From NCBI GenBank assembly GCA_018296165.2, contig JACKQL020000045.1:62001-126000 (forward strand): a DNA stretch of 64,000 nt. The letters are read 5' to 3'. Source of the stretch: Termitomyces sp. T153. Its lineage: Eukaryota; Basidiomycota; Agaricomycetes; Agaricales; Lyophyllaceae. The position numbers and the translations under genes are program-made. Positions 55,447-64,000 of the stretch are shown here, piece by piece (within the stretch, counting starts at the first letter, position 1; every line of letters starts with the position of its first letter). The notes beneath the pieces were generated by a model. It saw nothing but the letters and a program-made list of their open reading frames with translations. It ran no database searches and had not been told where the DNA came from.

Positions 55447-56940
55447 ATGTCTCAGCTTGCCAACCCAGACACACCTTGGAGGCCCCAGCCCTGCAGGACA
55501 AAGCCTGGACTTGCCTGCTCCACTTAGAAACCCAGGTGCAATTAATGCAATCATCTCTCACCCACTATATGACTGAACTCTCTACCCTTCATCAGATAGC
55601 CAATCTTATCTCCCAATCCCTCCAGGCATTGTTTGAATGCCTAAATGCTAACTCTGCCCCTCCCATGGCTGCAGAACCAGCCCTGCCAGCCACCGCACCT
55701 GTCCCTGCAGCTCTAGTGACCCTACAGCCATGGATCCCATGCCCAGCACTACCTGACACATATGATGGTGCCTGCTCTGATGAGGAGCAATTCCTACAGT
55801 CCTGCCTTACCTACATCCACCTCAGCAGGAATACTTTGACTCCAACACACTGAAAATAGCCTGGGTGCTGTCATACATGATGACCAGACATGCCTCTACC
55901 TGTGCATTGTGAGTTTTCCACCATCCAAAGGTGTGGGAAGCTTTCCTGACTGGGCTGCTTTTGAAAAGGACTTTCATGTGGAGTTTTTCTCATTAGACTC
56001 CACCAAGACAGTAGCACTGACACTGTGTGATAGGGAACAGTACAGACAAGGAAAGCATAGGTTGGATGAGTACATTAAGTCATTCTGAGCTTTGGTCAAA
56101 CAGGCCACCTACCCTGATGGCCTTCAACTATGCCTCACCTTCCAGGATGGCCTGTACCCCATGCTGGTGGAACACATCAACAATCTGGCAGAGGGCTGCC
56201 CCAGTGATGAGAAGATTGCATTGTGGTATGAGGTGGCCTGGGACCAATGGCAACTCATAGAGATCTGGAGAGAGCTCTGCCACCCCCATTCCATGCTGTG
56301 TCCCACTCTGGTCAGCAATTTCCACCTCCCCATGCCTGCTCACCCAATGCTGGCCCTGACTTTAGCCACTCCCATGGCATTGTCCCCTGCCACTGGGGAT
56401 CCCCATGGATGTGGATGCTGCCCAACAACTTCATGCTACTCTGCTGCTGTGCTGAAGGATGCATGATGTACAACGTTCTCAAAAGTCTTCCCAGCAGCAA
56501 GTGTATGATCTGGGCCACCATATTCGGCAAGCACGACTTTAGCTGTGGCTGTCTGCATTTCCACTCTGAGACTCATTGCTTTGACATCAAATTGGGCTTC
56601 GTTATTCACACATAGACAACTTGAGAATGTCTCTCCCAGCTGTATCGATCTAAACAAAGAAGGAAGAGCAAGGATATTAGAAGCATGAGTAAGGTCTCTG
56701 GATGTCCAGGTAGTGGTGTGGTACCTTGGCAAGCCTGGGCACTTTGCACAGCACTGTCCCCTGGGCCTAGAGGTACACTACCTTTCCATAGCAAAGCAGG
56801 AGGAGCTCCTTCTGTAGCTCTTGGCTGCAAAAGATGCCTCTGGAGCTCTGTTGCTGGATAAGTCTACACTGGAGTTGACCCTGGAGGAGGCTGGCATGTG
56901 CCCCTCACCTGTGGAGCTTGAGGGAGATTTTTAGTCAAGC
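55447..56940 (+). pseudogene. Gy2-c gag remnant
   Basis: From ATG 55447 (MSQLANPDT) with the Gy2 Gag N-terminus and capsid (LPDTYDGACSDEEQFLQSC, LDEYIKSF, VKQATYPDGLQLCLTF), shifted by small deletions near 55840 and stops such as 56087. The zinc-knuckle region is split by the 56466-56728 insert. Confidence 0.8.
56466..56728 (-). pseudogene. Captured host-gene fragment (TRAPPC13/DUF974-like exon with intron end)
   Basis: Inside Gy2-c gag, a minus-strand exon encodes LGETFSSCLCVNNEAQFDVK, then SLRVEMQTATAKVVLAE and LAAGKTFENVVHH. The pattern GETFSSY-x-NN...VK.VS...EMQT...L..G....VVHHE is that of TRAPP complex subunit 13 (DUF974), from memory of the family. Upstream on the same strand is intron-like sequence ending TTTGTTTAG, so the fragment came from genomic DNA and not from mRNA. 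It keeps CpGs (caacgtt, ttcggc, gcacga) absent from the surrounding element. Confidence 0.6.
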
Positions 56941-57504
56941 AATGGATGAGGTGTATGCCTCCATTGCTAGATGCTAACAGGTTCTCTTGTCTGTTAATAG
57001 AAAATGAAACTACCTTTTTCAATGCCCTTCATTCTGAGACAGAAGAACCTCAAAGCCCTCCTCCAGATGTACAAACACCAACTCTGGAGCCCCTGCCAAG
57101 CTCTCCAACACCTCCAAAGGTCTGTTGGTGTGGCCCTGCCTGGGCATGTCAAATTCCTCAACAGTACATAATGGCCTCTGCCCTGTCTGCCCACTCCCTG
57201 TGCCTCAATGTGGAGATTGAGACCATGGACACTCAGCAGACCTGCAAAGTTATGGCTCTCCTGGACAGCGGAGCAACAGGACTTTTCCTGGATTCAGAGT
57301 TTGTCAAATGCCACAGCCTGTCTATGCAGCCCCTCCCCAAGCCCATTTCTGTCTACAACATTGACAGAATGCCCAACAAAGCCAGTACTATTAGCTCTGT
57401 GGTTGACCTGGTTCTCTGCTATGAATGTCATGTAGAGTGTGCTGTATTTGCCATCACCAGCTTGGGAAGGCAAGACATGATCTTTGGGTTCACATGGCTC
57501 TGAG
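56941..57504 (+). pseudogene. Gy2-c protease remnant
   Basis: A 185-residue frame (56946-57503) with IETMDTQQTCKVMALLDSG then ATGLFLDSEFV (Asp in LDSGA near 57262) and FGFTWL at the end. It reads intact through the retropepsin domain and stops at TGA 57501-57503. Confidence 0.8.
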
Positions 57505-59907
57505 AGCATAGCCCCAAGATCAATTGGACCAAGGGGGAGGTTACCATGAGCAGGTGCCCCTAGAAGTGCTTTGCATGTGCTGCAGAGGACAGGGCAGAGT
57601 GTTGGACCCAAGTCCAAGAGCATGCAGCCATCTATGCATATTGCACCAGCTGTTTCTTCTTTGTTGAGCTAGACCTCCTAGATCCCCCACCTCTGGCATT
57701 CCCTTATAGGGGGGGCCTCTACAAGGACAATTGAAGCAATGGCAGAGCCCTGGAGGAGGAGTGAGGAGGGGAGCTTGGTGGCAGATACAAGCTAGAGCTC
57801 CTAGATAAAGCAGTAGAGGCGGGGGATCAAATCTATATTACCACCATCCACCCGCCACCCTCTGTTGCGGAGATCTGGGCTAGCCAGACCATGTCCCAGA
57901 GGCTGGCCCAGGCTTTTGCTACCAACACCATGCCTTGAGAGTTCTGGAATGTGGTACCCCCCTACTTGCATGTGTTTGAGGATGTGTTTTTCAAAGCCTC
58001 CTTTGATTTTCTTCCAGAGTGCAAGAGGTGGGACCATGCCATTGAACTGCTGCCAGACTCTGCACTCTCTAGCTGTAAGGTCTATCCACTTGTACCCTAG
58101 AAGCAGGATGAGCTTGACACATTCCTGCAGAAGAACTTGGACTCTGGTTGGATCTGTCCATCTAAGTTTCTGATGGCTTCTCTGGTCTTCTTCATTAAAA
58201 AGAAGGATGGTTCCCTCCAACTGGTGCAGGACTATTGAGTACTCAACACCATGATGGTGAAGAACCATTACCCTCTGTCATGTTCCACTGACCATGGGAG
58301 CTCAGCTGCACTGAGTGAGTCCTTACTAGGTGGACATGATGCTCTGCACTGACAACTAGGCACTCAGAGGGGTTCTAAACATGGGGAACATGTGAGGAGA
58401 AGTGAGGGGAGTGATCCAAACAAGTCTGGGGTGGTCCAGAGAAATCTAGGACAAGTTGTGGGGAAAGGAACAAGCTTGGCAGAGTGTCAGGTATAAGTCC
58501 AGAAATGAGTACTATAGATGTGGAAGAAGCAGAGGCTATGTGAGTGATGGGAGCAGAGCTGGAGCTTGATGGGGGATCAACAGAAGTTGATGGGATTTGG
58601 AGCTAAGCATCTAGCAAGGTCCAGAGTTGGTTTAAAGAATGTGTGTTGTTTGTAATCATGAGTGCAGAGTTCATAATGGTGTTAAGATCGGAAAAGACTT
58701 GAGTATGAGGGAGGAAACAGATCAAACAAGGCGAGATGGAGCTGAACAGAATGAAACAGAGTTGAGATGAGATTGAGACAAGAATGAAATAGATTCAGGC
58801 AGAGATACAAAATGATAACAAGAATGATAATGGAAAAGAGATGAGACAACACTGGGAGTTTGAGATAAGACTGGGAGACTGAGAGTAAAGAAAATGTAAC
58901 ACAGAACATGAAACATGAGAGAGAAACAATCAGACCATAGGTAACATTAAGCAATATCAAGACTAGAGTACTAGGAGCTACTCTACAACTTATATACTAA
59001 CTACTGAGGAGCTCTGGGGGACAGTGGATGTGGCAGCAGGGCTTGGTGGCACTCAGTGGAGTCAATGGGTGTTAGTTGGGATTAGAGGTGGGCCACATTG
59101 ATATGTTGATGGGATCAGTTGAGAATGCGGGCTATCCTAAGGTCATCATAACACTCCAGAGTAGGTCGGGGAAACCAAGGTGATGAGTTGGTGATGTGTG
59201 ATGGAGTCAGGAATAGTGGGGGATGGTTCCAGGGACTCAGGAGAGCTAGGGAAAACATTAGCAGCTGCAGAGAAGATGCTGGAGTTGGCCAGGAGGCTGA
59301 TGGAGTTAGCCAGAGATGCATTGAAGTTAGCTGGAGTGGGTGCAAAGGGTGGACAATAGTTGGGGGAGTTCAACAGGGCATTGGGGGAGGCTCCATGGGA
59401 GCAGGAAGGTTGGGAACAATGTGCAGGGGTCCAGGGAGCAGGTCATGACACCCTCTCCCACTCATCTCCAAGCTCATCAACAACCTATGGGGTGCACAAT
59501 ACTTCACTAAACTGGATGTCTGTTGGGGTTACAACAATGTGCGCATTCAGAAAGGAGATGAGTGGAAGGCTGCCTTCTGGACCAACTGGGGATTGTTTGA
59601 GCTGCTTGTTATGCTCTTTGGTCTCATCAACAGCCTGGCCACCTTCCAGACTATGATGAACAACGTCTTCCGGGACCTTATAGTGGAGGGCATAGTGTGC
59701 GTGTACCTTGACAACATCCTCATTTACATCAAGATGCTGGAGGAACACCAGCAGATCACTTGCCTTGTCCTGGAACAACTCTGCCAGCACCAGCTCTACC
59801 TCAAGCCCGAGAAGTGTGAGTTTGAACAAACCTGGATTGAGTATCTTGGCCTGATCATCTTGCACAGAGCCATGGAGATTGACCTGGTAAGGTGGCAGGC
59901 ATGACAG
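57505..59907 (+). pseudogene. Gy2-c RT remnant, split by a solo LTR
   Basis: RT N-terminal part at 57800-58275 (FKASFDF region, [19 protein letters not shown]) and 59456-59907 ([46 protein letters not shown]), joined once the solo LTR is removed. The catalytic motif is YLDN. It is cut again at 59907 by a 1.1-kb insert. Confidence 0.8.
58276..59450 (-). repeat. Gy1-type solo LTR in Gy2-c
   Basis: 1,175 bp; minus strand TGTCATGACCTGCTCCC...CAGTGGAACATGACA, flanked by perfect CCCTC duplications (58271-58275, 59451-59455). The self-primer (plus AATATCAAGACT, 58953-58964) and TATA are kept, but CpGs are mostly lost, so it is older than the solo LTR at 45836. Confidence 0.93.
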
Positions 59908-61005
59908 TGATATGATGTTGTCACACCATTGGGAACATAATAAACACCAGAAGTCAAAACAAACATTTATTAAGGCTGAAAACTGTAAGCCTCCTGGTAA
60001 AACAAGTTCCAGCAACATTATCCCTTTAAATACACCAGAAAAAATACAGAACAGGATAGGACAAGGACTATACTAGACTATACACTCAATAATAGTCCAA
60101 TCACTGTAATGGGAGGGGAAGCATGGGACTGGCAAAAGCACCTGAGTAGCATCAATTCTAGCAAGATCTAGATCTGATCTAAGAATAACCAGATTGGAAT
60201 GTTGACTGAAAGGAGGTAAAGGGGGAATGAATGAGAAAGAATGGAATGAAGGGAAGAGAAAGGAAGATGAATGGAAGAATATGAAATGAATGGAATGAAG
60301 GGAAGGGAAAGGAAGATGAATGGAAGAACCTGAATGGGAAAGAACCTGAAAGGGGAAGAATATGAAATGAATAAAGGAAGATGAATGGAATGAAGGGAAG
60401 GGAAAGGAAGATGAATGGAATGAAGGGAAGGGAAAGAACCTGAAAGGGGAAGAATATGAAATGAATAAAGGGAGATGAATAGAATGAATGGGAGGGGACA
60501 GATGAATGGAAGAACCTGAATGGAAAAGAACCTGAATGGGGAAGAATATGAATGGAAGAAATACAAAGGAGGGAGAGATAAATGGGGCAAATGGAAGCTA
60601 AGAATGCAAAAGAGGAATGATGGAACCAGGAACTGGCCTGTGGCACTGAAACAGGCATGCCAAAAGGGAGAATTAGAATAACAGTTATGAATAAGGAGCT
60701 GGAAAGTATGGAACCAAAAGTCACATTAGGGAGTGGTCTGTGCACTGTAGAAAGAGGTATAAACAGCCCAAGTAGAGTAGCAAATAGACAGACAATTAAT
60801 AGGCAAAGGCTTGGTGGTTCCCAGGGAGTGAATCACTTAGGCTGGAGTTTGTTGAAACTCCTCTGCATTCAGAATAGAAATATTTTGGAAGTAAACCACC
60901 TCAACTTCAAGCATTTATCAAGACATCAGTGTGGAATTGGAGTAGACTTCCTAAGTCTTCAAGAAAGCCCCAGAACTATCAGTATTACTGTGATCCAGTA
61001 CTACA
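59908..61005. repeat. 1.1-kb insert with GA-rich minisatellite, possible solo LTR
   Basis: Interrupts Gy2-c RT between 'ggcatgacag' and 'cagagtggccag', which are contiguous in other Gy2 copies. It begins TGATATGATG and ends TACTACA. Flanking ACAG/GCAG might be a 4-bp duplication with one change. 60220-60560 is a degenerate array of GGAAGATGAATGGAA and GAACCTGAAAGGGGAAGAA units. It has no gene and no relative in the window. Confidence 0.6.
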
Positions 61006-62932
61006 GCAGAGTGGCCAGAGCCCAAGAACAAGAAGGAGGTGCAGGCATTTCTTGGTTTTGTGAACTTCTACTGAAGATTCATCTAGGACTTCTTGCACCA
61101 TGCCTGCCACTGTTTGACCTCATGGGAAAGGATGTTACATGGAGCTGAGGACCTTCAGAGCAGATGGCCTTTGACACTCTCAAGCACACTGTGACCTCTG
61201 GGCCCATCCTTCTATTCCTAGACAACAACTCTCCCTTCCATATAGAGGCCAACAGCTCTGACTTTGCCACTTGGGCTGTGCTCTTGCAGCAATTTCTGGA
61301 GGATGGAAAGTGGCATCTGGTGGCCTTTTACTCCAAGAGCTTGAATGTGGTGGAGTGGAACTATGACAACAAAGAGATGCTGGCCATCATCCAGTTGTTT
61401 GAAGAGTGGCAGCACTTCCTGGAAGGTGCATGGCACAAGTTTGAGGTCTGGACCAATCACAAGAACCTCAAATACTTCCAGATGGCCAAGAAGCTCAATC
61501 ACCAACAGGCCTGGTGGTCCCTCTACCTTGCCAACTTTGACTTCTCCTTGCACCACAAGCCTGGCTGGAGCATGGAAAAGCCAGACACTCTGTCCCAGAG
61601 AGCAGACCATGGCACAGGAGAAGGGGATGACAGCAACATTGTGCTCCTCTGCCCTGAATTGTTTGCAATCAGAGCCACAGAGGGTCTTGCCATCAATGGA
61701 GCAGAGGCAGACATTCTCTGGAACATACGACAGGGTAATTGAGATAGTCAGCAGGAGGAGCTTGTGGTGCAGGCTGCTTGAACACTGAAGTCAGGGCATA
61801 CTACTGGTGTCAAGGTGGTCTGTGCTGATGAATGGGCTCTCCAAGACAGAATCTTGACCTTCCAAGACTATATTTACCTCCCCAACATTTTGGAGCTCCA
61901 TCAGAGAATTGTGGAGCAACACCACAACTTCTGCATTGCAGGGCACCCTAAGCAATGGAAAAAACTGGAGCTAGTATCATGGAACTACTGGTGGCCCCAG
62001 ATGTCCCAGTATATTGGATCTTACACTAGTACCTGCAATCTCTGCCTCCAGACCAAGCCCCAGTGCCAACTCCCCTATGGACAGTTACACTTGCTACCAG
62101 TGCCTGTAGAACAGTGGAGTGTAGCATCCATTGACTTCATCATGGAGCTTTCTGACACTCATGGTTACAATGTGATCATGGTGGTGGTAGACCTGTATGG
62201 CAAGAGAGCACACTTCATTCTGACCCACATCACCTGTTCTGCCATGAGCACCACAAACTTGTACTGGAGAAATGTCTGGAAGCTCCATGGCCTTGTGGAC
62301 CAGATGAAGAGGTCATAGGAGGAGGCCCAAGCATCACTGGCAAAGGCAAAAGATAACATGGGACAATACTACAACTGTGGGAGGACTCCAGAGCACAAGT
62401 ATCAGCCTGGAGATTGAGTCTACCTGGATGCCTCTGATATTAAAACTACCAAACCCTCAAAAAAGCTGTCACACCATCAGTTGGGACCATTCATAGTGGA
62501 ACAACAGGTGGGGCCCTTGGCCTATAGACTCTGGCTCCCTGTAGGGATGCACCAGCTTCATCTGGTGTTCAACATAGTCAAACTAACTCCAGCCCCAAAA
62601 GATTCTATCCTAGGGCGACATCTGTTACCTCTGCTGCCTTCCATGGTGGTTAATAACAACAAGGAGTATGAAGTGGAGGAAATCCTGGACAGCTGTTTAT
62701 TCCAGAGATGATTACAATACAAAGTGAAGTGAAAAGGCTACAGGATTGAGAATATCTCTTGGGAGCCACAGAAGAATGTACACACCCCCAGACTTGTCAA
62801 GGAGTTCCACCAGAGACATCCAGATGCTCTGCATGCCATATGAGGAATCCTCCCTATCTTGCCAGCAGACCAGGCAATCAGGGACTTCTTCTACTTTGCA
62901 TGTTGAGACGCCACACGCTAGAGGGGGGGTGA
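61006..62932 (+). pseudogene. Gy2-c RNase H and integrase remnant
   Basis: RNase H in a 192-residue frame (61164-61742: IEANSSDFATWAVLLQQ, NKEMLAIIQLFEEW, NHKNLKYFQMAKKL) and integrase in 61815-62318 (zinc domain, then SIDFIMELSDTHGYN). A C-terminal piece follows at 62481-62711 (GPFIVEQQVGPLAYRLWLP, HLVFNIVKL). A chromodomain-like end reads in pieces to TPRLVKEFHQRHPDALHAI. The second integrase Asp region is deleted near 62290. GAGGGGGGGTGA at about 62921-62932 is the polypurine tract. Confidence 0.8.
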
Positions 62933-63301
62933 TGTCAGGGGACCTCCATTTCCAACCTCTATGACTGGTTCCAGCACCTTTGCAGCTTGTTTGACATCTT
63001 CAAGGTTCTGGAAGGAGCCTGGGAGATCTCTGGAGAACTGCACAGTTCTTCCTCTTACCTCAGCAATCATGGCCCTAGGGTTAGGAGTAGCTCTGGTCAC
63101 CTGTACAGTAGTTCCCATGCCTCTACTGCCTGCTGATGTGCCATACCAAGCAGCAGGGATCCTTAGACTTGTTCTCTTTGGATTCCTCTCTGCTAGGTGA
63201 TTAGTTACTGATTGTATCGTCATCTACTCCACTAATATACTTCAGATTCCCCTCTGCTAGCTGTATGACTCCAATCCACTGCTCCAGAGGTTGCCCTTAC
63301 A
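62933..63301 (+). repeat. Gy2-c 3' LTR
   Basis: 369 bp, TGTCAGGGGACC...TTGCCCTTACA; clearly diverged from 54976-55340, including indels, so this insertion is old. Confidence 0.93.
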
Positions 63302-63712
63302 GGAAGAGCCTCACTGGCTGCCACTGCAGAGCCCTCATCAGTGGCTCTCACCATGAGTGCAGCCCTAACTGAGGAGGACCCATCATTGTCAGTAGCTGTG
63401 GCCACATTCACAGCCAATCCACCATTATCAGGCTCTGGTGCATCCTCTGATGATGCACTCTCAGAGAAGTCCATGGAGCTGGACTATGCTAACAATCCCA
63501 TGGTGCCCATGCCCATCCAACTAGCAACAACACTACAAGTTGTCCCCAGTGCTATGGAGGCAGTAGTAGCAACTAACATTGCTACTCCTACTGCTCCTGA
63601 AGCTGGAACCAGTGGCTCCAAAGATATAGCTAACACTGTATTGGAGCACTGGGTGGATATTGTGAGCAACAAGGAAGCAGAGGCCTTGAAGATGGATGAA
63701 CAAGCAGGGTGA
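63302..63712 (+). pseudogene. Gy4 downstream ORF, C-terminal part
   Basis: Frame 63341-63712 (Ala/Thr/Ser/Pro-rich, ending VLEHWVDIVSNKEAEALKM then DEQAG and a stop). The same ending is readable on the minus strand at about 48650-48560 in the inverted Gy4 fragment. No domain recognised. Confidence 0.55.
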
Positions 63713-64000
63713 GCTATTAACATAGCTCATCACAAAAAAATTGATAAATTGTCTGTGGGTTTGAGCAGCCCATATCATGCACACTTAGTGCAGTTGGACA
63801 TTGCACTGAAGTATACTCATCCACACAGGATCAGTTGATCCTACTACTAAAGATATGTAGGAATTTGTATGTGAATTCTGGTGAACACCCTTGGGTGGGA
63901 TGCCATATCCCACCCCTTTATTCTTTGACTTTAGCTGTGTGTAGAAGTGAGTCCATTGATGGTCTCAAAAGGGGGTTAGTAACAGAGCACCTGTTACTTG
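63713..64000 (+). repeat. Gy4 terminal non-coding region, probable 3' LTR part
   Basis: Non-coding and homologous, inverted, to 48302-48590. It includes a conserved short inverted motif GAGCTATTAACATAGCTC (63711-63728). It runs off the window. Confidence 0.6.

Larger units (their letters stand above)
54976..63301 (+). mobile_element. Gy2-c: full-length but heavily interrupted Gypsy element
   Basis: Plus-strand Gy2 copy with LTRs 54976-55340 and 62933-63301. Flanking GTAAG (54971-54975) and GGAAG (63302-63306) fit a target duplication with one change. It contains gag, protease, RT, RNase H and integrase remnants, interrupted by a host-gene fragment (56466-56728), a Gy1-type solo LTR (58276-59450) and a GA-rich insert (59908-61005). 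Sequence on both sides belongs to Gy4. Confidence 0.92.

Noticed and set aside
60168..60745. Minus-strand ORFs of 140 and 188 residues rich in Phe/Ser/Pro/His
   Set aside because: Translation of the GA-rich minisatellite. Repeat arrays stay open by chance.
1..64000. CRISPR arrays, bacterial operons, riboswitches, tRNA or rRNA genes
   Set aside because: None seen. Direct repeats are LTRs, target duplications or short tandem arrays. No cloverleaf-like sequence was recognised by eye, though a small tRNA could be missed without a scan.

Overview
The window is eukaryotic and almost certainly from an Agaricomycete (mushroom-forming basidiomycete). Introns of about 50 nt, chromodomain Ty3/Gypsy elements, Helitron helicase remnants and a Crinkler-type nuclease/kinase gene all point that way. 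It is mostly a graveyard of nested transposable elements. Only one intact host-type gene is visible (37827-39682, minus). There is no sign of bacterial organisation, CRISPR, rRNA or tRNA genes. Family labels Gy1 to Gy4 and element labels such as Gy1-inner are mine.

Layout. 1-26793 is a matryoshka on top of a Helitron remnant (26794-31388, minus). The Helitron is interrupted by a Gypsy element (Gy3, 24544-26793, minus). Gy3 is broken by a Gy1-type LTR fragment (24454-24543), and that by a Gypsy element on the minus strand (Gy2-a, 20430-24453 plus 1-443). Gy2-a is split by Gy1-outer (444-20429, plus; target duplication CTGGC), which is itself split by Gy1-inner (2469-13259, plus; target duplication CCTGC). 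31600-37325 is an alpha/beta-hydrolase pseudogene cut by a Ty1/Copia element (31872-36733). 37827-39682 is the Crinkler-like gene. 40000-48181 holds a second Helitron/PIF1 remnant, cut by a deleted Gypsy (Gy2-b, 41061-45441; duplication GCTTG) and by a Gy1 solo LTR (45836-46963; duplication GAAAT). 48302-64000 is a fourth Gypsy family (Gy4) with an unidentified downstream ORF region. It is cut by an orphan solo LTR (49526-50002; duplication AAAAC) and by Gy2-c (54976-63301). Gy2-c itself carries a Gy1 solo LTR (58276-59450; duplication CCCTC), a 1.1 kb insert and a captured host-gene fragment.

Biology. Gy1 is the most interesting system. It is a chromodomain Gypsy element whose primer-binding site is perfectly complementary to 13 nt at the predicted 5' end of its own transcript, so it is predicted to self-prime as Tf1/sushi elements do. 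It has two tandem retropepsin-like domains. Between pol and the 3' LTR it carries a gene on the opposite strand. That gene has two short introns, a Cys6 Zn2Cys6-like motif created across the first splice junction, and a coiled coil. The same gene, with both introns at the same positions and phases, is recognisable in the older Gy1-outer copy. The older Gy2 family also looks self-priming, with a different primer sequence. Substitutions between copies fall overwhelmingly at CpG sites (CpG to TpG/CpA), which points to deamination of methylated cytosine and explains most of the stop codons.
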